The position numbers were made by a program, and so were the translations under genes. The notes beneath the pieces were generated by a model. The model was not told the origin of the DNA, made no database searches, and saw only the letters and a program-made list of their open reading frames with translations. This document shows positions 11,658 through 23,110 of a stretch of DNA of 55,047 bases, one piece after another. The first letter of the stretch is position 1; every line of letters begins with the position of its first letter. Source of the stretch: Branchiostoma floridae (lineage: Eukaryota; Chordata; Leptocardii; Amphioxiformes; Branchiostomatidae); the NCBI RefSeq assembly GCF_000003815.2, contig NW_023365716.1, forward strand, positions 1 to 55,047, written 5' to 3'.

Positions 11658-12882
11658 CTAGGTCTTTTGACTGGTGTGCTTTCTTACATGTCGGTTAAAG
11701 GTGGATTTGTCTGCAGCAGAATAGTCACACTGGTCACACTTGAAGGGTTTTTCACCTGTATGGATTCTCATATGTACTGACAAGTGGCACTTCTGAGCTG
11801 TCCTGTGCCCACACTCCCCACACATGTAGGGTTTCTCACCAGTGTGTTTTGCTGCTATATGCTTGTCTAGATTGCATTTCACTGCTGAAGAATAGTCACA
11901 CTGGTCGCACTTGTAGGGATTTTCTCCTGTGTGGATTCTCATATGTCTGGATAAGTCATACTTTCGAGCCGTCCTGTGCCCACACTCCCCACACATGTAG
12001 GGTTTCTCACCAGTGTGTTTTGCTGCTATATGCTTGTCTAGATTGCATTTCACTGCTGCAGAAAAGTCACACTGGTCGCACTTGTAGGGTTTTTCTCCTG
12101 TGTGGGTTCTCATATGTGCCGACAATATTGACTTCCGAGTTGTCCTAAAACCGCACTCCCCACACATGTAGGGTTTCTCACCAGTGTGCTTTCTTTGATG
12201 ATTGGCGGTTGTGGTGTTGTCTGCTGCAGCATAGTCACAATGGTGACACTCGTAGGGTTTCTCTCCTGTGTGGGTTCTCATATGTTGGGTTATGTGAGAC
12301 CTATAAGCTGCCCTGTACCCGCACTCCCCACACACGAAAGGTTTCTCATCAGTGTGTTCAACCACATACATTCCAGTAATGCCTATGGTCTTTTGTACCT
12401 GTGAGGTTGATGTGTTGTCAGGTTGGGGAAAGTTCACATCACACGTTTCCTGCTGCAGGCCCATGTCTGTTGTCTGGGTCTCCCTGCTGTCACTCTCCTT
12501 CCCAGGGTGTCCAGGATTGTCCATCTCCTTCCCAGGATACCCAGTACACAGTTCTTCAGTTGAAACCTCACAGCCGGACTCCTCTATTTCTGCTTTTACA
12601 CCGAACCTTTCTTCGTTTGGAACGTCCCTTTCCTTGTCCTGCTGCCGTCCCGTGTGTATTGTCTGCTCCCAACTATAATTCTCGTTCCATGGATGTCCGG
12701 TTGGTTGGTAGTCGTATGTTTCCTGATCCTCACTGTGTCGTTCGTTCCTGGCACAGCACGTTCTCTTGTCCATCCTGTTGCCACCCAGTGTCTCCTGTCG
12801 GCTCCTCTTTGATGAGCGTCTCGTTCGCAGTTTGTTCCGCATGAACCTCTTTACTAGGTGCTAGACACATGAACCCAGCCAT
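11658..12882 (-). pseudogene. Class I zinc-finger gene C, broken by a 4-bp duplication
   Basis: The expected start is at 12880-12882 (MAGFMCLAPSKEVHAEQ, preceded by acceptor ATTTTAG). That frame reads 50 codons through LIKEEP and stops. The remaining reading continues in another frame (EDQETYDYQPTGHP, then VKAE) because GTTC is tandemly repeated at 12740-12747. Relative to gene A this is a net gain of 4 bp. Downstream is an open frame from 12842 with eight fingers. Fingers 4-5 and 6-7 are near-identical duplicates 171 bp apart, and fingers 4 and 6 have His-x4-His. An internal Met could still give a finger-only protein lacking the IKEE motif. A pseudogene, an allelic lesion or a draft error are all possible. 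Confidence 0.85.
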
Positions 12883-13653
12883 CACTAAAATGATGATAAG
12901 AAAATAAGGATAAGAAAAATATATGTTCACTAAATTCTTCTACAAACGAGATGAAGGGTGTAAAGTTAAAGAAGTGGACCCGTTTTAGCTCCTCAATTGT
13001 GTTTCCAGCAACAAGATTTGGATATTTCATAGGGGATAAACAACATAGTTCATAATTCTTTAATACAGGCACTTACTGACTCATAGTAAAAACTGAATAC
13101 ATGTATACAACACAACAATGCAGGCACATAGAAACAAAACAATCTATATACACATGCGCTTCCAGAGATTTTTGACGTTAATTGTGGTAGAACAAATATG
13201 AGATTGTACCATGGTGTAATAGAAGAGTGGACAGTGGACACTTTTACGGCATCTGGAATCGGTCAGGTGGAAAATACATTTCACTGGCACTGTAGCTTCT
13301 TGGCCTATCCATGATTATGCGAAAATAATGACTGCACACAAAACGGAATTAACTTCCATAGCTGCGCACCAAAAAATGGTAGGCAGGTCGCTACAAGGAA
13401 AAGTTTCGCATTATGGTGCACGAATATAACGATCGTTATTTAATCTATCATTTACATAATCAAATACTACATTTTTTGTTATGTCTGGCATTATATTTGA
13501 GATGCAAAATGATATTTGGCTGTCGTTAGATTTCACACATTAGTTTAAATGTCCCCCTCCCCATCGACTACCGATCGCAAACACACCTCTAATTGTAATT
13601 TACCGCCCAACAAGCACCAACCAGGCAGTATTCACTATAATTAGCAGTCTTAC

Positions 13654-13860
13654 CTGTAGGTCTACTGTAGTAAACGGTGTCCAAAACTCCTACAAATCGT
13701 AAAAATCGCTTCAGTTTGGAGGATATGAAAAACGCAAGACGAGCCACAAAACAAGATGGCGGACGTCAGCTCTCACTAACGGGGTAAAGGTGAAAGGTCA
13801 CAAACCTGATGTTAAATAGGTCAAACCACAGATCGCCGCATAACGCTTTACTCTCCTGGT
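13654..13860 (-). promoter_or_regulatory. Gene C promoter region and noncoding exon 1
   Basis: Minus-strand exon ending CTACAG at 13654 with donor GTAAGA. CTGACGTCCGCCATCTTG lies at 13752-13769. It is nearly identical in reverse complement to the gene A promoter at 4858-5054, so A and C derive from one duplicated segment, now inverted. Confidence 0.65.
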
Positions 13861-14273
13861 TTTGAACCAAGCAAAAATAACGGTATAAATGAAATAGTAG
13901 TGGTTATGATTCAAGTATTTTATGACAGAGGACTCCAGAAAGACTAGTGGATGTATTTCAACACTAATGGAGATCTCCTAATAAAGAAAACAAAAGTTCT
14001 ACCAGGATTTCTACGTCTCAGATTGTCAGGTTTTGACGGTTAGTCCAAGCCAAGTGAAATCCGATATGCGCAGCATTTCTTGAAACACTGCTACAACTTA
14101 GTACAAGGATGCTATTGCGCTTCATATCAACACCTGACATTTGGCTTGGTTAACATTTCTTTAAAAAATTATGTTATTTCTTCTGTCAAAATTACGCCCT
14201 GGTAGGAAATGGAGTTAGAATTATCAGACGATATAAACCAACACACAATTAGTCTTTGCTTCCTTTATTCTGA

Positions 14274-15125
14274 ATTAGCTCTGCCAAAATTTTGCTTTTA
14301 CACATGTCAATATCACCTTTATTGCTATAAGCTTAAACACTACGAATACAAAACATGTACACATCGGTGCATATAAAGTATATAATTGGGAATGTTAGAT
14401 CCTTCTATCAAATAAAGTAGACTAAAGCATGCAAATATACCAAAATATTCCAGTATTCAAATTAATACCGACATGAATGAATGAAAAAACAAACATCGTA
14501 TGGAAACTACCTCAAGGCTAAAACCTACATCTATATTATGTTTACAGTGCGATTTTAAAAAGGCTTTCTTACATAAATGTTATTAACAAATCAGCGGTCA
14601 ACACAAAAGAAAGGAGCACATCTATCATGGCTACTATCTTAAGTACAAAACCTACATCCATAGAGTTACATATATATATGTATGTGGCAGTACTTTACGT
14701 TTGGGACTGCATTGTTAGCAACGACACCTAGCTGCAGTTAAAAGTAAACCTCTATATCTGTCGCCTGTATGAGCTGTTATACTTTCAAAAGCATCAGGTT
14801 TACTGAGCGCATGGCCTGGAGGTCAAGGAACTATGTAGGTAAGTAAATCTGAACGCTGTACATTTGTCACACTATTTAGTTTGTTTCTTTTTTTTTTTGT
14901 ATAAAAAAAGTAGATAGCGGTGAGATTTCCTAGCTGCAAAGTAGTTACACTGATAACACTTACATGGTTTTTCTCCTCTGTGGGTTCTTATATGCTTAGG
15001 TTTTTAGACATTTGAGTTGCCCTGTTCCCACACACTCCGGACATCTAGGTCATTGTACTGGTGTGCGTTCTTAGATGTCGGTTAAAGGAGGATATTTTGC
15101 AATAGAATAGTCACTTGTAAGGTTT
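14274..15125 (-). pseudogene. Gene D 3' UTR with decayed fingers
   Basis: After the gene D stop, finger relics continue, including the conserved CYQCNYFAARKSH relic (about 14935-14980 on the minus strand). Minus-strand AATAAA occurs at 14318-14323 and 14274-14279. The block from here to the gene C exon is the inverted partner of 3719-5880. Confidence 0.65.
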
Positions 15126-16460
15126 TTATCCTGTATGAGTATTCATATGTTGGTATAAGGTAGATCTTTGAGCCGCCCTGTATCCGCACTTCTCACACAT
15201 GTAGGGTTTCTCACCGAAATGTTTTGTTTGATGATCGATCAAATGTTGTTTCTGTGCAGCAGAATAGTCACACTGGTCACATTTGTAGGGTTTTTCTCCT
15301 GTGTGGGTTCTCAAATGTTGGGATAAGTTGGACCTTTGAGCTGTCCTGTACCCACACTCCCCACACATGTAGGGTTTCTCACCAGTGTGTTTCATTAGAT
15401 GTTGGTCCAAATTGCCTTTCTGTGCAGCAGCATAGTCACACTGGTCACACTTGTAGGGTTTTTGTCCCGTGTGTTTTCGCATGTGTTTGGATAAGTTAGC
15501 CTTCTGAGCTGTCCTGTACCCACACTTCCCACACATGTAGGGTTTCTCACCACTGTGTGTCATTAGATGTTGGTCCAAATTGCCTTTCTGTGCAGTAGAA
15601 TAGTCACACTGGTTACACTTGTAGGGTTTTTCTCCCGTATGAGTTTTCATATGTTCGGATAAGGTAAACTTCCTAGCCGCCCTGTACCCACACTCCCCAC
15701 ACAAGTAGGGTTTCTCACCGGTGTGTTTTGCTACATGTTGCTCCAAATGCGATTTTCGTGATGAAGAATAGTTACACTGGTCACATTTATAGTTTTGTTC
15801 TCCTGTGTGGGTTCTCATATGTTGGGATAAATCAAACTTCCTAGCCGTCCTGTATCCACACTCCCCACACATGTAGGGTTTCTCATCAGTGTGTTTTGCT
15901 ACATGTTTATTCAAATTCCCTTTCTGAGCAGCAGAATAGTCACACTTGTCACACTTGTAGGGTCTTTCTCCTGTGTGGGTTCTCATGTGTGCAGATAGGT
16001 GAGACTTCCGAGTTGTCCTAAAACCGCACTCCCCGCACATGTAGGGTTTATCACCAGTGTGTTTTACTAGATGATTGTCCAGAGTGGATTTCTGTGCAGC
16101 AGAATAGTCACACTGGTCACACTTGTAAGGTCTTTCTCCAGTGTGGGTTCTCATGTGTCGGGATAAGTTAGCATTCACAGCTGTCCTGTACCCACACTCC
16201 CCACACATGTAGGGTTTCTCATCAGTACGTCTAACCACATGCCTTCCCATATTGCCTTTGCTCTCCTGTACCTGTGAGGTTGATGTGTTGTCAGGTTGGG
16301 GAAAGTTCACATCACACGTTTCCTGCTGCAGGCCCATGTCTGTTGTCTGGGTCTCCCTGCTGTCCATCTCCTTCCCAGGGTGTCCAGAATGGTCCATCTC
16401 CTTCCCAGGATGCTCAACACACTGCATTTCCAAAGAATGTTCACTGCTGGAATCTTCCAT
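15126..16460 (-). CDS. Class II poly-C2H2 zinc-finger protein D
   Basis: 444 residues and 13 C2H2 fingers, a likely nuclear DNA-binding regulator. It starts MEDSSSEHSLEMQCVEH; the ATG lies a few bases after acceptor CCTCCTACAG. The same frame in the upstream 67-nt exon has a stop, so this Met is the first available. The N-terminal 85 residues carry a short repeat (HPGKEMDHSGHPGKEMDSRE) and the shared block QQETCDVNFPQPDNTSTSQV. Fingers alternate GECGYR and DQCDYSAA types with TGEKP/TGERP linkers. The stop is GAA to TAA in the linker after the last finger. It lacks the class I SUMO-like motifs. Target unknown. Confidence 0.92.
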   Translation of the reverse strand: MEDSSSEHSLEMQCVEHPGKEMDHSGHPGKEMDSRETQTTDMGLQQETCDVNFPQPDNTSTSQVQESKGNMGRHVVRRTDEKPYMCGECGYRTAVNANLSRHMRTHTGERPYKCDQCDYSAAQKSTLDNHLVKHTGDKPYMCGECGFRTTRKSHLSAHMRTHTGERPYKCDKCDYSAAQKGNLNKHVAKHTDEKPYMCGECGYRTARKFDLSQHMRTHTGEQNYKCDQCNYSSSRKSHLEQHVAKHTGEKPYLCGECGYRAARKFTLSEHMKTHTGEKPYKCNQCDYSTAQKGNLDQHLMTHSGEKPYMCGKCGYRTAQKANLSKHMRKHTGQKPYKCDQCDYAAAQKGNLDQHLMKHTGEKPYMCGECGYRTAQRSNLSQHLRTHTGEKPYKCDQCDYSAAQKQHLIDHQTKHFGEKPYMCEKCGYRAAQRSTLYQHMNTHTG

Positions 16461-16824
16461 TTCTACCCTGTAGGAGGGGGAGGGGATAGATTATAGATCA
16501 AAACTTCTTGCTAAATCTGTGAAACACACTAAGAATTAGGTTTTGTGTTTACCTGGAAACGGCAACATTTTAGATTTCTATGTCTTACCAAGCATATCAT
16601 ATTTGTACATGTCTTACCAAGCATTTACAGTTCTTATCATCTAAAATATCGAGAGAAAAAAAAACATTACAAATCGTTCTTGACAAACTTACCCTTCGGA
16701 CAATGTTGGTCTTCTTAATATCAATGGGCGATTCTACTATATAGTGATAGATCAGCTTTTTAAAGAGATGACATGTTTATATATGAAATTTTATTTTTAA
16801 CCGGAGCCTTAAGAAACCACATAC

Positions 16825-16891
16825 CTGGGTATGACAACGGTGCCGAGTCAGACACTAGCTTCTCTCTGGATGCTGGGAGGGACGCTGCAAC
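16825..16891 (-). other. Gene D noncoding exon 1b (67 nt)
   Basis: Minus-strand acceptor TTCCAG followed by GTTGCAGC, ending TACCCAG with donor GTATG. The same exon appears in E, F, J and K. In the phase that would join the coding exon it contains TGA, so it is 5' UTR. Confidence 0.6.
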
Positions 16892-16973
16892 CTGGAACAG
16901 CATAAATCCATTACTTGCAAAAGAATCCAACAAGCACCCCCAAAAGACCCCTCTTGTCACATCCATTCATACT

Positions 16974-18372
16974 TTATTTATTTATTTATTGAAAATGACA
17001 ACAAGTCATTACACTGGGCCAGCCTAGGCAGTCTATTCAAGCTGATGACGGCTGACCCACAAAGATACAACAAACAAATCTAAATTACACATATGTACAT
17101 AATAGGCCACATAGGCTACGTAAGCTATGAGGAGCAGATGGAAGGTGCTGTAAATCGGTTTGTTGATGTTAAAAATGAATGCAGAGCGTCTGAGAGTTTT
17201 TGGTTTGTAGCAGAGTTTTGACCTGGAGAACCATTAAGGAGGACTCCGGTTGAGAGAGACTGGCCGACAAGTTGGAGCACTGAAGAAGCTAGGGTTTGCC
17301 GTGCAGCCGTGTGCAGAGGACAGTGAAGTAGAAAGTGTGCAACCGTCTCGGACGTAGCACCACAAGCACAGCTCCGGGTTGTGATGTTGAACTTAGCCAA
17401 CGTAGAGTTGAGCTGACACCAGCCAAGACGTAGTCTGGTAGTAAGGATGTTGCTCTGGCGATTTCCAAGTCTACGAAACTTCTGGTGTTGACGGGAAGAC
17501 AGAATGTGATCTCTGCACTTCTTTTTGAACTGGTTGTAAGATGTGGCTTCCTTTACTTCCATGGGAAGACTATTCCAGAGTCGTGTGCTGTAGGGGACAA
17601 AACTGTTCTTGTACGTGGTGGTTCGGCAGTACGGGACTTGTAGATGTGTGTCGTTCCGAAGACGAAGGTGTAGTCGCCTTCGGCTCTCTCTGGTAGTAGG
17701 GACTAGTGGCTGGAGATGGGCTGGTACGGAGCCTGTCACTAGTTTTTGCATGGTAAGTAGTCTGTTGTAGTCTCTTCTGGTTGCGAGACTGTCCCACTCT
17801 AGTTCTTCTAGTAGCTTGTCATGAGGGGTACGTGCCATCGCTCCTGAGACGAGGCGTCCAGCATGGTACTGTACCCTCTCCATGGTCTTGCTCGCAGTGA
17901 CGCTAATGTTGCTGAAGAGGATGGATGCGTACTCTAATTTCGTGCGTACAAGAGTGTTATAGGCAAGCTCCAAGGCTTCTCGGGACAGCTTCCGCTGTAG
18001 TTTGCTCAGGAGCCCGAGAACCTTTTTCGACTTACTGGAAACGGTTTCAGCATGTTCTTTCCACCGGAGTGTATAGTGCATGGTGACGCCTAGGTGAGTG
18101 TAGGAAGTCACCTGTTCGAGGATTTGACCGGCTAGGTAGATGGGGGGTAGTTGGACCTTGCTTTGGTAAGCCTTTATACACATAACTTTGCACTTATCAG
18201 GGTGTAGTTCGAGCCCCCAGTCGGAAAACCAATCGGAAACAAGACAAAGATCGGCATTAGTTGTGCTGGCAACTTCCTCGGCTGTATGTCCGGAGTTGTA
18301 CATCGATGTATCGTCAGCAAAACAGTTCAAACTGGATATCGTCGGCACGTCTTTATCGTCGGCACGTCTAAA
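16974..18372 (-). mobile_element. 5'-truncated non-LTR retrotransposon in the gene D intron
   Basis: The 1399-bp insertion is flanked by a 13-bp target-site duplication ATCCATTCATACT (16961-16973 and 18373-18385). The homologous introns at 39215-39245 and 47430-47460 lack it. On the minus strand, the open frame ending at 17125 is the C-terminal part of a LINE reverse transcriptase: FADDTSMY (active-site box), then HPDKCKVMC, YTHLGVTM, KLEYASILF and, near the end, a Cys/His cluster CACGATSETVAHFLLHC. The 3' end carries a short (AATA)n tail at 16974-16992. Most of the 5' part of the element is missing. Confidence 0.92.
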
Positions 18373-18738
18373 ATCCATTCATACTAAAATTAGTTTGTTC
18401 GGATCAACTGCTATGACGTGATAGATACTATCTGACACATATACAGGCAAAGGACAGAGAAATGGCAAACATACATGACCTCAAACTCGGCCATCCCCAG
18501 AAATTCTGTCTGGGATAGAAAGTTTCAAAGTTGCAGAACGCAGTGTCTATCCGCGCCCGGGATCTATTAAGTACCAGGACTGAAGTTATTGAAGACTGGG
18601 TAGAAAGTCAGGTGTGACGAGCATAGTAGTGCAAGCCCCCCTCCCCATCAAAATACCAACCACAAACACTCTTCTAATTATAATTTACCGCCGAGGTAGA
18701 ACACAACGGAAAGCACTATCGGCAACCACATGTCTTAC

Positions 18739-18950
18739 CTGTAGGTCTATGGTGATTAGCGGTCTCCACGACGTCTGGAATTCCGTAAAATATCGACAAT
18801 TCTTCAGAGATGAAATCAAAGTCGAAGACGCAAAACAAAATGGCGGACGTCAGCTTAGCCCAGGCAAGCCCAGGCAAAAGGTTAGAGGTCACAAACCTGA
18901 TACTCACTTCACCATAGGTTAAACCAGAGATCGCCGCATAACCCTTTGCT
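18739..18950 (-). promoter_or_regulatory. Gene D promoter region and noncoding exon 1
   Basis: Exon ends CCTACAG at 18739 with donor GTAAGA. CTGACGTCCGCCATTTTG lies near 18835-18852. It shares the conserved upstream block (ATGCGGCGATCTCTGGTTTA) of both classes, so class II genes kept the class I first exon. Confidence 0.62.
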
Positions 18951-19085
18951 CCTGTGTTTTGGAGGCTAACATTTTTGTTATGTATGAGCCAGAGAAAAAC
19001 TTTCATACGGATATCAGATGATATAACGCAACAAAATATAATAAAAAAAGTACAACACCAAATCATAAGCTTTGCCTGCAATGAC

Positions 19086-20192
19086 TTTATTTGAAAGATC
19101 TCAACAAAATCAAGCCGAGTTCTCAAACTTGTTAGTACAATCTATATTGCTGCATGTATGCGCTAAAACACAAAGAATACTAGTGAACAGAATAATAAGT
19201 CCATGCGCAATATACACAATTTGCATATTATTACAATTATATTGGGTTATTTTATAATCAAAAGAATATTAGACTGAAACCAAATAAACCAAACCCACTA
19301 ATAATACTAAAACGAAGTTTAGATATTCTTATGGTCACCAATATTTATATTAAAAAAAACATGTTAAAAGGAAATGTCTATACCATCGTGCTTAAAGCAG
19401 ACACACAAAGCCTACATCGACTTTAGAGGTCAAAGCGGTCTGGTTCGGCACATTTGCCATAAACCTCGCCAGCTTTTGTTGGATATGTCAGCCTCTTATA
19501 AATATGCGCACCTAACGAAGGAAGATCTGTTCAAATACCTTATGCCATCATCTAACTACGATATACTGGAAAAACTCTGTAAGTTCGTCTACACATACTT
19601 TAAGAGGAGAGAGGAAGCATGTAAATTGTAGTGTATGTAGTACATGTATAGTTTTCCGTTTACTCCCTTTGTGCCACACTGACTGCATTTAGCCCCAATG
19701 GGGCATGAATATGCAATAAACTTCATTGTCATTATATACACTGTGGATCGAGCCCAGATGAACACAAGTAACGTTCTGGGTGGTGGGGGGGGGGGGGGAG
19801 GACTTTTCGCCATAATACCTTTGCTTTTGCCTCAAAAACTGCACGCTGTATTTGTCACCTTTGTAAATCTAGTTTGTTTCGAACATTTGAATTGTAGATA
19901 AAGGTGCCATTTCTGAGGCACAGAGTAGTTTAACGGGTAATAATAATGTTTTTTTCTCCTCTTTGAGTTCTCTTCTTGTTGGCTATTTAGACATTTGCCC
20001 TGTATGAACGCACTCCGCACATCTACGACTTTTCACCTGTGTGCTTTCTCAAATGTCGGTCAAATGAGAGTTTGGTACGTTGCAGCAGTATAGTCACAAG
20101 GGTTTTTCTCCTGTGTGGGATCTCATATGTCGGGACAAGTTAGATCTTTGAGCTGCCCTGAACCCGCACTCCCCGGCCCCGCACATGTAGGG
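19086..20192 (-). pseudogene. Gene E 3' UTR with decayed fingers
   Basis: Past the gene E nonsense codon, one more recognisable finger follows (about 20110-20190, with a 6-bp insertion near 20174 and a frame break), then further relics and a G-run at 19783-19798. Minus-strand AATAAA is at 19086-19091, about 140 bp from the gene D upstream block. Confidence 0.6.
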
Positions 20193-21443
20193 TTACTCAC
20201 TGGAATGTCTAGTTTGATGGTTGATCAAATGATGTTTCTGTGCTGCGGAAAAATCACACTGGTCACACTTGTGAGGTTTTTCACCTGAATGGCTTCTCAT
20301 GTGTCGGATTAAGGTAGACTTGCGAGCTGTCCTGTACCCACACTCGTCACACATGAAAGGCTTCTCACCGGTGTGTTTCATTAGGTGTCGGTCCAAATGG
20401 CCTTTCTGTGCAGCAGAATAGTCGCACTGCTCACACTTGTAGGGTTTTTCTCCAGTGTGGGTTCTCATATGACGGTATAAGTGTTGCCATTGAGCTGCTC
20501 TGTACCCACACTCCCCACACATAAAGGGTTTCTGACCGGTGTGTTTTTCTAGGTGTTGGTCCAAAGTTGATTTATGTGCAGCAGAATATTCACACTGGTC
20601 ACACTTGTAGGGCTTTTCTCCTGTGTGGGATCTTATATGTACTGATAAGTTACACTTCATAGCTGTCCTGAACCCACATTCCCCACACATGTAGGGTTTC
20701 TCACCAGTGTGTTTTCTAATATGTTTGACCAAACTGGATTTCTCTGTTGCAGAATAGTCACACTGGTCACACTTGTAGGGTTTTTCTCCTGAATGGATTC
20801 TCATATGTCGGGACAAGGTAGACCTTTCAACTGTCCTATATCCGCATTCACCACACATGTACGGTTTCTCGCCACTGTGTTTCGCTATATGTTTGTCCAA
20901 ATCACATTTCTGTGCAGCAGAATAGTCACACTGGTCACATTTGTAGGGTTTTTCTCCTGTATGGGTTCTCATATGTCGGAATAGGTGAGACTTTTTTCCA
21001 GCCCTGTACCCACATTCTCCACACATGTAGGGGTTCTCACCGGAGTGCTTTCTTACATGTTGGTCCAAGGTGGATTTCTGTGCAGCAGAATAGTCACACT
21101 GGTCACACTTGTAGGGTTTTTCTCCTGTATGCGTTCTCATGTGTCGGGATAAGTCAGACTTCTGAACAGATCTGTAACCACACTCCCCACACATGTAGGG
21201 TTTCTCACCGGTGTTTTCAACCACATGCCTTCCCATCTTGCCTCTTTCCTGTACCCGTGAGGTTGATGCGTTGTCAGGTTGGGGAAAGTTCACATCACAC
21301 GTTTCCTGCTGCAGGCCCATGTCTGTTGTCTGGGTCTCCATACTGTCAATCTCCTTCCCAGGGTGTAAAGAATGGTCCATCTCCTTCCCAGGATGCCCAA
21401 CACACTGCTCTTTCAAGGAATGTCCACAGCTGGAATCTTCCAT
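20193..21443 (-). CDS. Class II poly-C2H2 zinc-finger protein E
   Basis: 416 residues and 12 fingers, a likely nuclear DNA-binding regulator. It starts MEDSSCGHSLKEQCVGH just after acceptor CCTCCTACAG. The N-terminal block matches D (TDMGLQQETCDVNFPQPDN). Fingers alternate between the two types. It ends HSSE because AAA became TAA (20193-20195) in a GEK linker, so its last finger is lost compared with D or K. Fingers 8-9 (CEYSAAHKSTLDQHLEKH, then YRAAQWQHLYRH) are identical to gene J, and fingers 5-6 (YRTVERSTLSRH, YSATEKS) are nearly identical to gene K, which suggests exchange between copies. Target unknown. Confidence 0.92.
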   Translation of the reverse strand: MEDSSCGHSLKEQCVGHPGKEMDHSLHPGKEIDSMETQTTDMGLQQETCDVNFPQPDNASTSRVQERGKMGRHVVENTGEKPYMCGECGYRSVQKSDLSRHMRTHTGEKPYKCDQCDYSAAQKSTLDQHVRKHSGENPYMCGECGYRAGKKSHLFRHMRTHTGEKPYKCDQCDYSAAQKCDLDKHIAKHSGEKPYMCGECGYRTVERSTLSRHMRIHSGEKPYKCDQCDYSATEKSSLVKHIRKHTGEKPYMCGECGFRTAMKCNLSVHIRSHTGEKPYKCDQCEYSAAHKSTLDQHLEKHTGQKPFMCGECGYRAAQWQHLYRHMRTHTGEKPYKCEQCDYSAAQKGHLDRHLMKHTGEKPFMCDECGYRTARKSTLIRHMRSHSGEKPHKCDQCDFSAAQKHHLINHQTRHSSE

Positions 21444-21775
21444 TACTGCTCTGTAGGAGGGGGAGGGATAGAGTATAGATCAAAACTTCTTGCTAAAGCT
21501 GTGACACACACTAGAAATTAGGTTCTGACTTTACCTGCAAACTGCAACTTTTAAGATTTTTAACCTGCATCATTTCCAGTTCTCAGGCCAGTCATCTTCT
21601 TCTCAGATATCGACCAAACAAATCGCTTAACCTTCGATTTTGAAAAATGTTGCTCTAATTAATATATACGGGCAATTATATCATGTTGTGGTGACATGCA
21701 ATGGACTTTTTTTTCAAGATAAAGGAGATGTTTTTTGAATAAAATTTTATTCATAAGCAGTGCCAAACCACATAC

Positions 21776-21842
21776 CTGCGAATGACAACGACCTCGAATG
21801 TGGGGCTACCGTCTCTCTGGATGCAGGGTGGGACGCCACAAT
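21776..21842 (-). other. Gene E noncoding exon 1b (67 nt)
   Basis: Same exon as in D: minus-strand acceptor TTCCAG then ATTGTGGC, donor GTATG. More diverged in sequence but the same length. Confidence 0.5.
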
Positions 21843-21864
21843 CTGGAACAGCATAAATGTATTA

Positions 21865-22465
21865 TTTTATTTATTTATCATTTATTAAAATTGCAACAAG
21901 GGCAATACAGTGTGGACACATAGGCAGCATGCTGATATCGTGACCACACACATACATATACAATACAAATCATAACGCTTCACAACAATGGCATAATCAA
22001 GAACTAACAACATATCTAACATGTTCATCTAAATTCAGTCTACAATCTTATTTACAATATACAATTCAAGTCATAATTGCTTCATATCACAAAAATAGTT
22101 TGTTCACAAGTTCGGAGATCAGAGGTCATCTGAAGGAAAGGCTATATGCAAACAATGTTGGAACTTCCACGGGCGACATCGCATATCTAAATAGCAAAGT
22201 ACAGGGGGAACGACTGGAAGTAGCTAAAACCGTTTTGTTGACAAGATGTAAGTATGAAAAGCGATCGAAAGACTTCTGTTTGTATTGTCGTCGTGACCCG
22301 GAGACCCGTTGAGTAGGAGGGTAGTGGAGAGGGGACGTTCCACGAGACGATGCACAGCTGTTGTGAGTGACTGTCGTGCCGCTGTGTACAGTGAGCAATG
22401 AAGGAGGAAGTGTGCAACCGTCTCCGATGTTGCGCCACAGGCGCATCTCCGAGTGGTGATGGTGA
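21865..22465 (-). mobile_element. Short 5'-truncated LINE copy in the gene E intron
   Basis: Flanked by a 12-bp duplication ATAAATGTATTA (21853-21864 and 22466-22477). The homologous introns of D, F, J and K show the uninterrupted sequence. Its 5' part (about 22330-22465, minus strand) matches the Cys/His-cluster region of the 16974-18372 element, so both belong to one family. The 3' end is A/T-rich with ATAAATAAA units. Confidence 0.85.
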
Positions 22466-22691
22466 ATAAATGTATTACTTGTAAAAGAATCCAACATACC
22501 TCCTACGAGACCCCACTTGCTACTCGTACAGTTCGAGGTTTGATCTGCTTTTACGCATCCAACACATTTCAGTTCCAGTGCGCATGCCCCCCTCCCACTG
22601 TGAAAATAGCAATCGCAAACAGATCTCAAATTCTATTTTACAGCTTAAAACGCAACAACCAGGAAGCACTTCAGACAATCAAAGGCCTTAC

Positions 22692-22890
22692 CTATAGTTT
22701 TATGGTGGTTACTGGTCCCCACGACTTCCAGTGTTCCATAAAAATTGCGTCAGATCGAAGGAGATGATGCAGAAGAGACTAACGCACAACAAAATGGCGG
22801 CTCAGAAATTGAAGGGGCAAAGGTCATAGCTACCAAACCTGATACACACTTGCCGATGGGTCAAACCAAAGATCGCCGTATAACGCTTTT
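22692..22890 (-). promoter_or_regulatory. Gene E promoter region and noncoding exon 1
   Basis: Exon ends CTATAG at 22692 with donor GTAAGG. GCCGCCATTTTG is kept near 22791-22803 but the CRE half next to it is lost (TTCTGAGCC in place of CTGACGTCC). The upstream block is also diverged (ATACGGCGATC). Confidence 0.5.
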
Positions 22891-23110
22891 CTCTTTTGGA
22901 TCTGATCCGAGCAAATATGCCGATCTATATTTATTTCTACATCACAGATTATGTCAAGTGCGGACTTTTACTCCAAATTAGGTGGACATTTTTTAAAGAA
23001 ATTGAACCTAAATTATGCATTGATAAAACATATCACTAGTTTTTTTTTACAAGGCTAATTAAACAGTAGGTTCAAGTACCGTTCTTGCCAAGGAGCTCTG
23101 AGCTTTTGTG

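Noticed and set aside
16825-16891. Reading exon 1b as protein-coding (VAASLPASREKL)
   Set aside because: In the phase that would join the finger exon it contains a TGA, so it cannot extend the ORF.
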